Made by a program: the position numbers and the translations under genes
Assembly: GCF_001463905.1 (NCBI RefSeq)
Contig: NZ_BBWR01000008.1
Coordinates: 248,001-312,000 of the forward strand
Direction of reading: 5' to 3'
DNA length: 64,000 nt
Source of the DNA: Aureimonas frigidaquae
GTDB lineage: Bacteria > Pseudomonadota > Alphaproteobacteria > Rhizobiales > Rhizobiaceae
Shown here: positions 7,835-17,354 of the stretch, in pieces
Numbering within the stretch: the stretch's first letter is position 1
Layout: each line of letters opens with the position of its first letter
Notes under the pieces: model-generated
The model's database searches: none
What the model was told of the DNA's origin: nothing
The model's input: only the letters and a program-made list of their open reading frames with translations

Positions 7835-9405
7835 GCACGCTGACCCTGACCATGCCGCGCCTCGGCGAAACGATGGACGAGGGAGAGATCGTCGGCTGGC
7901 TCGTGGCCCCGGGGGAGCCCTTCAAGCGCGGCCAGCCGATCCTGGAGCTGGAAACCGACAAGACGGTGGTGGAGTATCCGGCGCTCGGCGACGGCGTGAT
8001 CGACACGGCGCTGGCCGGTCCCGGCGACCGCGTCGCCGTCGGCCAGCCCATCGCCAAGGCGAGCGTTGCCAACCCCGCCGACTGGACCGATGCCGCCCCG
8101 CCGCCGGCCGAGGCCGAGGACGAGGCCGTGGCGGATGCGCCCTCGGCAGTCTCCATCCTGCGCATGCCCAAGCTGGGCGAGACGATGGAAGAAGGCGTCA
8201 TCGCCGGCTGGCTCCTGGCCGAAGGCGCGACTTACGGGCGCGGCGACGCGATCCTGGAGGTGGAGACCGACAAGACCGTCGCCGAAGTTCCCGCCCTCTA
8301 TGAAGGCCGCCTTCTGCGAATTCTCGCCCAGGCCGGCGAGCGCCTGCCGGTCGGTGCGCCCATCGCCGAGGTGGAGGGGCAGGTGGACGGCGCGGCACAG
8401 GCGCCGCAACCCACCGTGGTGGCCGCCGCCCCGGCGGCGGCGGCGAAGATCGAGGCACCCCGCCAGGCCACATCCGGCGCCATCCGGGCCACACCGCTCG
8501 CCCGGCGCCTGGCCCGCCGCGCGAACCTTCCCCTGTCGAACCTTGAGGGGACCGGGCGGCGCGGGCGGATCGAGGCGCGGGATGTCGAACTGGCGGCGTC
8601 GAACGGCGTGTCGGCCGTGGCGGCCGGCGAGGGTACCCGCTGGATCGACAGCCCGGCCGGGCGCATCGCCTACAGCGTTGCCGGAACGGGCGGGCGGGTC
8701 CACCTGCTCGTTCATGGATTTGCCGGGGAACGCACCGCCTATGCGCAGCTCGCCTCTGCCATTGCGCGGTCCGGCAACACCGCCGTGTCACTCGACCTGC
8801 CCGGCCATGGCGCGACGCAGGCCGAGGGGGGGACGATCGCGGCCCTTTCGCAGGCGGTGACCGATCTTGCGGCAGCCTTTGCCGGGCCGCTGACCCTTGT
8901 CGGGCACAGTCTGGGCGCCGTCGCCTGCGTGGAAGCCGCCCAGGGCCTGCGCACCAGGCTGCAGCGCCTCGTCCTCATCACGCCGGCTGGCTGCGGCGCG
9001 CGGATCGGCGCGGACTTCGTGCTCGGCATGGCGCAGGCGCAGAGCGCGGGGGAGGTGGCGCATCTCCTGCGCCTTCTCGGCCCGAAGGGCGGCGCCCTGT
9101 CGGCCGCCGCGCTGGACCAGATGGCGGCGCAGCTGAAGGCCGGTCGCCTGCTGGCGCTGGCGCCGCTCGTCACCAGCCAGGACGGCCGGCAGCGCGTGGA
9201 TATTCTCCGCGCGCTGGACACGCTGTCCGTGACGGTGCCGGTCTCTGCCATTTTCGGAACGCAGGATCGGATCGTGGATGCACAGGATGCCATGAACCTT
9301 CCCTTCCGCGTTGCCAGCCATTTCCTGCCGACAGGTCACATGCCGCAATGGGACGCGCCGCGTGAACTGGCCGATATCGTTCTGACGGGAGCTGCCCATG
9401 CCTGA
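7831..9405 (+). CDS. E2-like protein: two lipoyl domains, E3-binding domain and alpha/beta-hydrolase (AcoC-like)
   Basis: The 524-residue protein has two lipoyl domains, each with the ETDKT lysine site (about residues 43-47 and 150-154). An Ala/Pro linker and a peripheral-subunit-binding domain (about 210-250, ATPLARRLARRANLPL) follow. The C-terminal half is an alpha/beta-hydrolase (about 270-520) with VHGFAGE, nucleophile elbow GHSLGA and a late FGTQDRI and GHM, in place of the usual CoA-acyltransferase domain. This matches AcoC of acetoin dehydrogenase, which normally has a single lipoyl domain, so the double lipoyl plus binding domain is unusual. The product may be acetyl-CoA or another acyl-CoA (inference). 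Confidence 0.88.
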   Translation: MSTLTLTMPRLGETMDEGEIVGWLVAPGEPFKRGQPILELETDKTVVEYPALGDGVIDTALAGPGDRVAVGQPIAKASVANPADWTDAAPPPAEAEDEAVADAPSAVSILRMPKLGETMEEGVIAGWLLAEGATYGRGDAILEVETDKTVAEVPALYEGRLLRILAQAGERLPVGAPIAEVEGQVDGAAQAPQPTVVAAAPAAAAKIEAPRQATSGAIRATPLARRLARRANLPLSNLEGTGRRGRIEARDVELAASNGVSAVAAGEGTRWIDSPAGRIAYSVAGTGGRVHLLVHGFAGERTAYAQLASAIARSGNTAVSLDLPGHGATQAEGGTIAALSQAVTDLAAAFAGPLTLVGHSLGAVACVEAAQGLRTRLQRLVLITPAGCGARIGADFVLGMAQAQSAGEVAHLLRLLGPKGGALSAAALDQMAAQLKAGRLLALAPLVTSQDGRQRVDILRALDTLSVTVPVSAIFGTQDRIVDAQDAMNLPFRVASHFLPTGHMPQWDAPRELADIVLTGAAHA

Positions 9406-9733
9406 TGCGAAAGCCGATCTGTCGGCCGCCAAGTCCCGCCTCGCCGCCTTCGCCAAGGCCAGCCCGGCCCTGATGCAGGCATTCGGTTCGGTCAGCCGGC
9501 AGGCCAGCACCGCCGGAGCCTTCGGGGCTGCCCAGAAGGAGCTGATCGCGGTGGCGATCGCCGTTGCCAAGGGCTGCGAGGATTGCATCCTGTTCCATCT
9601 GGACGGGGCGCGGCGGCATGGCGCTTCGGAAGCCGAGCTTGTCGAGGCGCTGGAGGTGGCCGTTGAAATGGGGGGAGGGCCGGCGGTGATCTATGCGGGC
9701 AAGGCCTTGGAGGCCTTCCGCAACCTGGGCTGA
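9398..9733 (+). CDS. Carboxymuconolactone decarboxylase / AhpD-like protein
   Basis: The 111-residue all-helical protein has the CMD-family redox motif GCEDCILFHLDGARRHG: CxxC, then His about four residues on. AhpD-like members form a disulfide relay that can use lipoyl groups as electron donor. That fits its position directly after a lipoyl-bearing E2, which it overlaps by 8 bases. A role in recycling or protecting lipoyl groups is inference from context. Confidence 0.85.
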   Translation: MPDAKADLSAAKSRLAAFAKASPALMQAFGSVSRQASTAGAFGAAQKELIAVAIAVAKGCEDCILFHLDGARRHGASEAELVEALEVAVEMGGGPAVIYAGKALEAFRNLG

Positions 9734-9767
9734 AGGCCCGCATCGCACGGCCACAGGGGAGGAACAG

Positions 9768-11258
9768 ATGGCCTATTACCTGACCGCCGACGGCGGGACG
9801 GAAAGCTTGCGTGCCCGCATCTACGATCTGTCGGGGCATTGCCTGGGGCAGAAGGCGGTGGCGTACGAAACCGCCTTTTCGGCCGGTGCCCGTGCCGAGC
9901 AGGCGCCGGAAGACTGGTGGAACGCTCTCGTCGCCGCGACGGCGGGCGCCATTGCGGATGCGGGCATCGATCCCGCCGGCATCGAGGCCATGTGCTGCGC
10001 CACGACCTGCTGTACCGTCGTCGCCCTGGATGCGGAGGGAAGGCCGCTGCGCCCGGCACTCCTGTGGATGGACGTGCGCGCCCATGCGGAGGCCGATGCC
10101 GTCCTGGCGACGGGCGACAGCGCGCTCGCCATCAATGGCGCCGGCCATGGCCCCGTCTCGGCCGAGTGGATGATCCCCAAGGCGCTCTGGCTGCGGCGGA
10201 ACGAGCCCGCCATCTACGCCGCCGCCCATACGATCTGCGAGTATCAGGATTACCTGACGCTGCGGCTGACGGGGGAACGCTGCGCGAGCCTCGATAATGC
10301 GGGCCTGCGCTGGCACTATTCGAGCCGCAACGGCGGCTGGGCCCGGAGCATGCTGCAGGCGCTGGATCTTGCCGACCTGGAAGAGAAGTGGCCGGCCCGC
10401 GTCGTCGCGCCAGGACAGGTCATCGGCACGCTCACCAGCGCCGCCGCGCGGGCCCTCGGCCTCCGGACGCACGTCAAGCTCGTCCAGGGTGGGGCCGACG
10501 CGCTGATCGGGATGATCGGCCTTGGCGTGTCACAGCCCGGCCAACTCGCGCTGATCACCGGTTCCTCGCATCTCCAGTTCGGCGTGACGCAGGCGCCGCT
10601 GCATGCGCCCGGCGTCTGGGGCGCCTATCCCGACATCGTCTATCCGGACCGCTGGATCGTCGAAGGCGGCCAGACCTCGACCGGTTCCATCATCAACTGG
10701 TTGCGCCGCTTCTGCGGCGGCTCGCTCGACCTTGCGGCGCTGAATGCCAAGGCAGCAGCGCTGGAGCCGGGCGCCGACGGGCTTCTGGTGCAGGATCACT
10801 TCCAGGGGAACCGCACGCCCTATACCGATCCGCTCAGCCGCGGCGCCATCGTGGGGCTGACGCTGGCGCACGAGCCGCATCACGTCTTTCGCGCCATCAT
10901 GGAGGGGATCGGCTTCGGCACCCGCGCCATTCTGGATGCCTTCCGCGCCGGCGGCTACGCCTCAACGGAAATCACCGTGGGCGGCGGCGCCACCGCCTCG
11001 CCGATCTGGATGCAGATCCACGCCGACACCGCCGGCCTGCCGGTGCGCATCCCGGCATCGCCGGACGCGCCGTCGACCGGATCGGCCGTCCTGGCTGCTT
11101 ACGGCGCCGGCCGCTTCGGCTCGATCGACGAGGGGATCGGCGTGATGGTCCGGCCCGGCACGAGTATCGAGCCCCGCCTGGCGGAGACGGAACGCTACGA
11201 AGCACTCTACCAGCGCTACCGCGCCCTCTATCCCGCCCTGAAGGGCGCCCTGTCCTGA
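9768..11258 (+). CDS. FGGY-family carbohydrate kinase
   Basis: The 496-residue protein has the two FGGY halves: an N-terminal phosphate loop (ADGGTESLRA), a substrate-side LLWMDVRA segment, a mid-protein QGGADALIG and a C-terminal VGGGATASPIW ATP-binding loop followed by STGSAVLAA. The family phosphorylates pentoses, hexoses or polyols. The start follows a GGGGAGGAAC ribosome site. In this operon it would phosphorylate the imported sugar, and its product could be the SorC-type regulator's effector (inference). Exact substrate unknown. Confidence 0.9.
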   Translation: MAYYLTADGGTESLRARIYDLSGHCLGQKAVAYETAFSAGARAEQAPEDWWNALVAATAGAIADAGIDPAGIEAMCCATTCCTVVALDAEGRPLRPALLWMDVRAHAEADAVLATGDSALAINGAGHGPVSAEWMIPKALWLRRNEPAIYAAAHTICEYQDYLTLRLTGERCASLDNAGLRWHYSSRNGGWARSMLQALDLADLEEKWPARVVAPGQVIGTLTSAAARALGLRTHVKLVQGGADALIGMIGLGVSQPGQLALITGSSHLQFGVTQAPLHAPGVWGAYPDIVYPDRWIVEGGQTSTGSIINWLRRFCGGSLDLAALNAKAAALEPGADGLLVQDHFQGNRTPYTDPLSRGAIVGLTLAHEPHHVFRAIMEGIGFGTRAILDAFRAGGYASTEITVGGGATASPIWMQIHADTAGLPVRIPASPDAPSTGSAVLAAYGAGRFGSIDEGIGVMVRPGTSIEPRLAETERYEALYQRYRALYPALKGALS

Positions 11259-11284
11259 TGGACCGCCACCGCGAAGGGAACATC

Positions 11285-12040
11285 ATGTCCGACACACGAC
11301 GCATCGCCCTCGTCACCGGCGCAAGCCGCGGTATCGGGCGGGCCATCGCCCTGGGCCTCGCGCAGCGGGGCTTCGACCTGGCGCTGAACGATATCGCCGC
11401 GCAGGCCAGTGCCCTGGCCGATACGGCCGCAGAGGCACGCGCTCATGGCGCTGGCGTCCAGGAGCTTCTTGCCGACGTCTCCGACCGTGACGCCGTGCGC
11501 CGGATGCTGGGCGACGCGCTGGCTGAGCACGGCGCCATCCATGCCCTCGTCAACAATGCGGGTATCCTGCGAGCCGCGAGCGTGGAAACCTGCCCGGAGG
11601 ATTACTGGGACAGCGTCATGGACGTGAACGCCAAGGGCACGTTCCTGGTCGTGCAGGCCGTGCTGCCGATCATGAAGGCGCAAGGCTACGGGCGCATCTG
11701 CAACATCTCGTCCATCGGCGGCAAGCACGGTGCCCCCGAACAGGCCCATTACTCCGCCTCCAAAGCCGCCGTGATGGGGTTCACGCGGGTCCTGGCGCAG
11801 GAGGTCGGCCCCTTCGGCATCACGGCCAACTGCGTCTGCCCCGGCATCATCCTGACCGATATGGGGCGGGTCAACCTCGACGACATGGCCGTGCGGAAGG
11901 CCTGGCAGGACAAGACGGCGGCAGCGCGGATCGGCGATCCGCAAGACGTGGTCGGCCCCGTCGCCTTCTTCTGCTCCGACGACAGCGCCTTCGTCACGGG
12001 ACAGTCCCTCAACGTGGACGGCGGTATCGTCTTGAGCTGA
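11285..12040 (+). CDS. Short-chain dehydrogenase/reductase (FabG-like)
   Basis: The 251-residue classical SDR has the NAD(P) motif TGASRGIG near the N-terminus, NNAG, catalytic Ser in ISSIGG, and YSASK for the Tyr/Lys pair. It ends with a GQSLNVDGG C-terminal signature. The ATG at 11285 has AAGGGA six bases upstream; an in-frame ATG at 11258 is less likely. It is the last gene of the operon and probably oxidises a polyol or hydroxyacid intermediate (inference). Confidence 0.9.
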   Translation: MSDTRRIALVTGASRGIGRAIALGLAQRGFDLALNDIAAQASALADTAAEARAHGAGVQELLADVSDRDAVRRMLGDALAEHGAIHALVNNAGILRAASVETCPEDYWDSVMDVNAKGTFLVVQAVLPIMKAQGYGRICNISSIGGKHGAPEQAHYSASKAAVMGFTRVLAQEVGPFGITANCVCPGIILTDMGRVNLDDMAVRKAWQDKTAAARIGDPQDVVGPVAFFCSDDSAFVTGQSLNVDGGIVLS

Positions 12041-12317
12041 CGCGCGCCAGGTGCCCGGCCGCGCTCTGGCCATGGCCGATCGCCGCATCTCCAGCCACAA
12101 GCAAATTCTCTTCGCTTTGCGCCACCGCCCCACCATGATTCCGGCCTAATCCTGCGCGGCCTGGCACCGGTCGCACGGATGGGGTGCTGGCGGCGACAGT
12201 TGCTCCTACGCCTAATTACCGAAGGGCGGGACGCAAGTTCCCGTGTGGCGATCGGCACGGGTCAGGCATGGTGTCACCTGCCTGAACCGAACAGGCAGCT
12301 TTGCCGAAGGAGAGTGC

Positions 12318-13454
12318 GTGCCACGTATCGGAATGGGAGAATGGATCGCCGCCGGTGGCGCGATCGCACGCGGGCACTTGTCCCGCTACGGCAAGCAGGC
12401 GCGGTACACCAATTGCTTCGAAAAGCGATTGGCGCAGGCGACCGGTGCAACGCATGCGCTGGCCGTCAGCTCGGGCACGGCAGCGCTCATCTCTGCCCTG
12501 GCAGCCGCGCAAATCGGACCCGGCGATGAAGTGCTCGTTCCCGCCTATACCTGGATGGCCACGGCCACGGCCGTCGTCATGGTCGGCGCCGTGCCGGTCT
12601 TCGTCGACATCGACGAGACGCTGACCATCGACCCGGGCGATATCGAGGCCAAGATCACGCCCTACACGCGCGCCATCATGCCAGTGCATATGGGAAACGC
12701 GCCCTGCGACATGGACGCGATCATGGGGATCGCCAGCCGGCATGGGCTGCTGGTGATCGAAGATGCCTGCCAGGCCGTTGGGGTGCGCTACAAGGACAGG
12801 CACCTCGGGACGATTGGTCATCTCGGGGCCTACAGCTTCAACAAGATGAAGAACATGAACATCGGGGAGGGCGGCGCCGTCCTGACCAGCGATGAGCGCT
12901 ATTTCGTCCGGGCGCGCGGCTATCACGACCTTGGCGATCTCATTCGTGATCATGAGGGCGGGCTGTCGGAGCCGTCCATCATCGGCGTCAATTACAAGGT
13001 CACCGAGATCCAGACCGCGATGGCGGCGGTGCAGCTGCGCAAGCTCGGCCCGATGCTGGAGCGCATGCGCCGACGCAGAGCCATGATGGCAGAGATCCTG
13101 TCCGGCAGTTCAGAGTTCCGCGTGACGCCGCATAACGACGCGGACAACGCCGTCAGCCTAACTATCCTTGCCCCGACAAAGGAGGCGGCCGTCCAGCTGC
13201 AGGGTCGCCGCGGGGTCTGGAACCGCCTGCGCGACAGCTCCAAGCATGTCTACACCAATTGGGAGCCCATTCTGGCGCAGCGCACCTCCCACCCGAAGTT
13301 TAACCCATGGGCCTGGGCCAATCGGGAGATCCGGTACGACAAGGACATGTGCTTGCGCACGCTCGACATACTGGACCGGACCTGCGTGGTGAACCTGGGC
13401 ATGACCTATCCCTCGGCGGTGATGCGCCGGGTCGCCAGAGGGATCGCGCGCTAG
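12318..13454 (+). CDS. DegT/DnrJ/EryC1/StrS-family PLP aminotransferase
   Basis: The 378-residue protein has family features: SSGTAALISAL phosphate-binding loop, PAYTWMATA, IEDACQAVG and the Schiff-base Lys region SFNKMKNMNIGEGG. A GTG start at 12318 is chosen because AAGGAG lies six bases upstream; the longer frame has no ribosome site. Members transaminate keto-sugars or make amino-inositols. It lies 277 bases after the operon and converges with the GMC gene, overlapping it by 4 bases. It may belong to the same sugar-processing locus, but that is not certain. Confidence 0.85.
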   Translation: MPRIGMGEWIAAGGAIARGHLSRYGKQARYTNCFEKRLAQATGATHALAVSSGTAALISALAAAQIGPGDEVLVPAYTWMATATAVVMVGAVPVFVDIDETLTIDPGDIEAKITPYTRAIMPVHMGNAPCDMDAIMGIASRHGLLVIEDACQAVGVRYKDRHLGTIGHLGAYSFNKMKNMNIGEGGAVLTSDERYFVRARGYHDLGDLIRDHEGGLSEPSIIGVNYKVTEIQTAMAAVQLRKLGPMLERMRRRRAMMAEILSGSSEFRVTPHNDADNAVSLTILAPTKEAAVQLQGRRGVWNRLRDSSKHVYTNWEPILAQRTSHPKFNPWAWANREIRYDKDMCLRTLDILDRTCVVNLGMTYPSAVMRRVARGIAR

Positions 13455-15175
13455 TTCAGTGCCAGCGCCGGTGCGCGCTCCGCCTCCGCGGGTCGCGCGT
13501 TCAGCCCGCACACGGCATGCGCCGCGGCGCGTGCGGTCAGGGCCATGATGGTCAATGTCGGATTCTGCGCGCCGAGCGAGGGCAGGGCGGCTGCATCGGT
13601 CACATAGAGCCCCTTCACATCCCAGCACTCGCCATGCGCGTCGAGAACGGATGTCGAGGGATCGGCGCCCATGCGCGCCGTGCCGCATTCATGGATGCCT
13701 GTCCCCGGAGGGGCGATGTCGCGGCTGAGATATTCGACATCGAGGCCAAGCGCCTCCGCTGCCTGCCGGACGCTCCCAAGCATCTCATGCGCGATGGCGC
13801 GGTCCGCATTGCCGTAGCGGCAGGCGATGGTGAGAACCGGGATTCCGAACCTGTCCTTGCGGGCGGACAGTTGCACGCGATTCTCCGCATCCGGGCGCAT
13901 CGGCGAAAAGCCGACAATGTCGATGCGCGACCGGTCGCGTCCCGCAGGCTGACGATGCAGCTGCATGCCGAACGGGCTCTCCAGCCGCTCGCCGGTGGCC
14001 GGGTCCTGCGTGCGCGCGATGGCCGGTGCGTAGATGCAGCGGCCGTGCTCGGCCTCGGCAGCGGCATCCGCGCGGCGGGCAGCCACATAGCCGGCGCAAC
14101 TCGCCACGGCGTGGTCCATGGCAAAGCGCCCGAGGGCGTCCGAATGCAGGCCGACCCGCTCCCGCACTAAAGGGTCACGCGACATCAGAAGGATGCGCGT
14201 GGACTCGAAGGCCGAGGCGCACAGAAACACGATCGGCGCTTCGGCCGCCTGGCGCTGACCGGTCCGGCCATCGATCCAGCGAACGCCTGTCACTTTGCCG
14301 CTGCCGTCCATGGACACGCGGTCGACGATGGCCCCCGTCTTCGCGGTCAGGCGCCCGGTCTTCGCGGCCATCGCGATCCAGTCGAGGGGCGGCGCATAGC
14401 GCCCGAGGATCGGCCAGAGGGATGGCGAGCGATCACGCAGCGCCGCGATCGTCTCCGCCTCGTCCGGCGTCGGCGCATGGACGAAGCTGAGCATGCTGGC
14501 CGGCACGAAGGCGAACAGGTCGTCCCCGCCGCGCAGACGCAGCTGCTCCTCGATCCCCGCGTACCATGGATCGAGCTCCGCATGCTCCAACGGCCATGCG
14601 GGCCGGCCATAGGAATCACCCTCCAGATCGGTCTGGGCGAGGCGATAATATTGCCGCCCGTGGCCCGGCACCGTCATCCGGCCGCCGAGCTGGCGGGAGC
14701 GGAACCAGTTGAACTCCGTGCCCGGCGCGGTTTCATACGGGCAGTCGCGATCATCGACCAGCGACCCGGGAGACAGCTTCCAGGCAAAGCACCGCGACTG
14801 GACGGGTTGCCGCAACCTGCCGAAGGCTGACAGAGCCTTCATGCCCAATGTGTTGAGCATTGGCGGGATGGCGCGATGGCGCAGCCCATTGGTGATGGTG
14901 GAGACGATCCTGGCAGAGGGCGCATTGATGCCGGCGCGCGGGGAGGTCGGCTCCCAACCTGCCTCGAGCACCAGAACGCGCAGTCCTGCGCGGGTCAGCT
15001 CATGACACGCGACGCCGCCCGCCGCCCCGCTCCCGACGACGATGGCATCGTAGGGGCCGCGCAGGGGCTGCTGCGACAGGCCACGGTCATGTAACGGCAA
15101 TGCGTGAATGAGATCTTCTCCGCCAGATTGACAGAGAAACCGTATCGGGCCGCGCGGCGTCATCATACAACGCAT
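13451..15175 (-). CDS. GMC-family FAD oxidoreductase
   Basis: The ~550-residue protein has an N-terminal FAD-binding GSGAAGGVACHELTRAG, a following LEAGW strand, and a C-terminal GMC domain with HECGTARMG and a NPTLTIMALTARAA close. The family oxidises alcohols and sugars such as gluconate, inositol or choline. There is no obvious signal peptide. The start is uncertain: the frame opens at 15175 but homologous sequence begins near PYDAIVVG, so a TTG near 15080 is possible. It converges with the aminotransferase gene. Confidence 0.85.
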   Translation of the reverse strand: MRCMMTPRGPIRFLCQSGGEDLIHALPLHDRGLSQQPLRGPYDAIVVGSGAAGGVACHELTRAGLRVLVLEAGWEPTSPRAGINAPSARIVSTITNGLRHRAIPPMLNTLGMKALSAFGRLRQPVQSRCFAWKLSPGSLVDDRDCPYETAPGTEFNWFRSRQLGGRMTVPGHGRQYYRLAQTDLEGDSYGRPAWPLEHAELDPWYAGIEEQLRLRGGDDLFAFVPASMLSFVHAPTPDEAETIAALRDRSPSLWPILGRYAPPLDWIAMAAKTGRLTAKTGAIVDRVSMDGSGKVTGVRWIDGRTGQRQAAEAPIVFLCASAFESTRILLMSRDPLVRERVGLHSDALGRFAMDHAVASCAGYVAARRADAAAEAEHGRCIYAPAIARTQDPATGERLESPFGMQLHRQPAGRDRSRIDIVGFSPMRPDAENRVQLSARKDRFGIPVLTIACRYGNADRAIAHEMLGSVRQAAEALGLDVEYLSRDIAPPGTGIHECGTARMGADPSTSVLDAHGECWDVKGLYVTDAAALPSLGAQNPTLTIMALTARAAAHAVCGLNARPAEAERAPALALN

Positions 15176-15414
15176 AAGGAAAGCGGTGTCACACGATAGG
15201 ATGAACCACTCCGTCGAACGAGGTAATCTGTCGACGGGTTATATGATTTTCACGACGCGCTCATGTCTGCAGTCCGCAGAAGCAAGATCGGTCATCCGCC
15301 GAGCTATCACCGATCTGCGCCACGCTGCATCCTGTAGTGAGCATCCAAACGCGGGTTTGGGCGTTGAGCGTAGGATCGGCCGCAACACGACGGCCAGCCT
15401 ACAGGAGACTGCGC

Positions 15415-15819
15415 ATGAAGATTTCCAACGGTGCCACGGTCGCCGTCGTTGATGGCGCCAAGCTTAGCGTCTTTCGCAATACCGGCGATGAGGCGAACCC
15501 CAAATTGAGTGCATTCGAACTGGGCTCCGTGGATACGAGCAACAAGAGTGGCGGGAAGGGCCATGCGAGCAGTTCGGCAAACCCCGATGACAATACCCAG
15601 GATGAAGATGGCTTCGTGTCCGGGGTGGTGGAGCTTCTCAACAAGCAGGCCGTCACGGGCAAGCTGAGCGGCCTCATCGTCATCGCGGCGCCGCGCGCCC
15701 TGGGTGAGATGCGGAAGCACTACCATGCCAAGTTGAAGGACGTTCTGATCGGGGAGATCCCGAAGGATCTGACGGGTCAGACGTCGGACGACATCGAGAA
15801 GGCGATTGCCTCAGCCTGA
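15415..15819 (+). CDS. Host-attachment (AtsE-like / baeRF) family protein
   Basis: The 134-residue cytoplasmic protein resembles the rhizobial host-attachment proteins, with an ANGATVAVVDG-like N-terminal strand (here SNGATVAVVDG), LIVIAAPRALGEMRKHY in the centre and a DLTGQTSDDIEKAI C-terminus. The family has a release-factor-like fold and an unclear biochemical role. AGGAGA lies nine bases before the ATG. It is a single-gene unit, and its presence supports a Hyphomicrobiales origin. Confidence 0.85.
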   Translation: MKISNGATVAVVDGAKLSVFRNTGDEANPKLSAFELGSVDTSNKSGGKGHASSSANPDDNTQDEDGFVSGVVELLNKQAVTGKLSGLIVIAAPRALGEMRKHYHAKLKDVLIGEIPKDLTGQTSDDIEKAIASA

Positions 15820-15911
15820 TCGCGGTCTGCTTGGCCACTCCCAGGCCAATGACCATCGGCTCTGTCACAGACGCGCGATAGAATACTTTCGGGTTCGTTC
15901 AATGCAGCGTT

Positions 15912-15932
15912 GCCGGGGGGCTTCGCCCCCCG
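15912..15932. terminator. GC hairpin after the host-attachment gene
   Basis: CCGGGGGG (15912-15919) pairs with CCCCCCGG (15925-15932) over a CTTCG loop, about 90 bases past the stop. No T run follows, so terminator function is only suggested. Confidence 0.45.
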
Positions 15933-15982
15933 GTAGTGTGTGAGTTCCGATTGAAGTTCGGTGCGGACAGGCATGGGAGGCG

Positions 15983-17239
15983 ATGCGCGTGCGCGCGATC
16001 AATCACGGTATTCGACCGCTGGCAGCAGCTTTCAGCTTCCGAAAATTCCAAGGCCTCGCGCATTCGTTAAAAAGGGTTCCTGGCCGCGCCGCGTTGGGCG
16101 CAGTCCTTCTGTGGCTCGGCTGCATCCTCCTGCCCGGAACGGCGGGGGCGGCGGAAAACGTCGTACCGGTCCGTATGGGCCTGCCCCCGCATGGCGGTTT
16201 CAACCGAATCCTGGTGAGCGTCAAAATCTGCAAGCCCGGAACGTCGCAATGCGTGACCGTCGATGACGTGATGATCGATACCGGCTCGACCGGCCTGCGG
16301 CTTCAGGCCTCTGCGCTGCCGGCCGGCTTCACACTGCCCGACGCCTTGGGGCCCGACCAAAAGCCCCTGGCCGAGTGCCTGCACTTCGTCAGCAGCCGGG
16401 CCTGGGGTGGCGTCGTCCATGCCGATCTGACCTTGGGCGGCATGAGCGCACAGAAACTGCCGATCCAGGTGATTGGCGATGCGACACGTCCGCGACCGGA
16501 CGATTGCCCGCCATCCGCCAGCGCCCCGACGTCAAACGGAACCTTGGGCATTGGCATACGCCCCTTCGATTGCACGGGCGCCTGTACCGCGAGCGCGCGG
16601 ATGCCGCTCATCTATACCTGCGACGCGCTAAGTTGCGCGCCACTCGAGGGCTCTGTCGACCAGGCCTACCGGCTCCCCAATCCGGTGACGCGCTTCAACG
16701 TGCACAGCAACGGCATCGTCCTCGAATTTCCCGACGCCCCTGCCGGCGGTGCGGCGGCGGTAAAGGGTACGCTGACGCTCGGGGTCGAGACGGCAGACAA
16801 CAATCGGCTGGGTTCGGCGCAGCGCCTGATGCTCGGGCCCAACGGGCTCTTCACGACCCTCTACGACGGCCGCACCTATCCCGGCAGCTACATCGATTCC
16901 GGCACGGCGACATACGCGTTTGCGGACGACCAACTCCCCACCTGTCCGATAAAGACCGCGGGCTATTGCCTGCAGCCGACAGCCACGCTTGACGCGACTA
17001 TGGTAGGGCGGAACCAGGCGACCATTCCGATGACCTTCAAGGTCGGGAACTATCAAACGCAGCGCGCGAACAATGTTGGTGCATCCGACAGTCTGGCGGT
17101 CAAGGCGCAGCCGGACAGCCCCGCCTTCGTGTGGGGTGCACCGTTCTTTCTGGGAAAACGCATCTTCCAGCTGATCGATGGGCAAAGCCTTCCAACGGAC
17201 GGCTCCGTGACCGGGCCCCTCTACGCAATCGCCCCATAA
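15983..17239 (+). CDS. DUF3443-family exported protein
   Basis: The 418-residue protein has an N-terminal hydrophobic segment (about residues 34-52, ending GTAGA) that suggests export. The body matches DUF3443: VDDVMIDTGSTGLRL resembles an aspartic-protease DTGS motif, and a second YIDSGTATYAF lies near residue 305. Paired Cys residues are consistent with a periplasmic location. A GGGAGG site is only two bases from the ATG; the GTG at 15989 is better spaced and may be the true start. Function of the family is unknown. Confidence 0.82.
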   Translation: MRVRAINHGIRPLAAAFSFRKFQGLAHSLKRVPGRAALGAVLLWLGCILLPGTAGAAENVVPVRMGLPPHGGFNRILVSVKICKPGTSQCVTVDDVMIDTGSTGLRLQASALPAGFTLPDALGPDQKPLAECLHFVSSRAWGGVVHADLTLGGMSAQKLPIQVIGDATRPRPDDCPPSASAPTSNGTLGIGIRPFDCTGACTASARMPLIYTCDALSCAPLEGSVDQAYRLPNPVTRFNVHSNGIVLEFPDAPAGGAAAVKGTLTLGVETADNNRLGSAQRLMLGPNGLFTTLYDGRTYPGSYIDSGTATYAFADDQLPTCPIKTAGYCLQPTATLDATMVGRNQATIPMTFKVGNYQTQRANNVGASDSLAVKAQPDSPAFVWGAPFFLGKRIFQLIDGQSLPTDGSVTGPLYAIAP

Positions 17240-17354
17240 AGCGGGGTGCATATCAGGCAGTGCATAGAGCCGCTTGTGACGGTGACGCGGTTGGCTGTCA
17301 TCATACGGATATCGCCGCCATGTGATGAGAACTCAAGAATGCAAAGGAGGATCG

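Noticed and set aside
10388-11284. Long N-terminal extension of the SDR frame
   Set aside because: The extension is an alternate-frame reading of the FGGY kinase; the SDR motif and ribosome site place the start at 11285.
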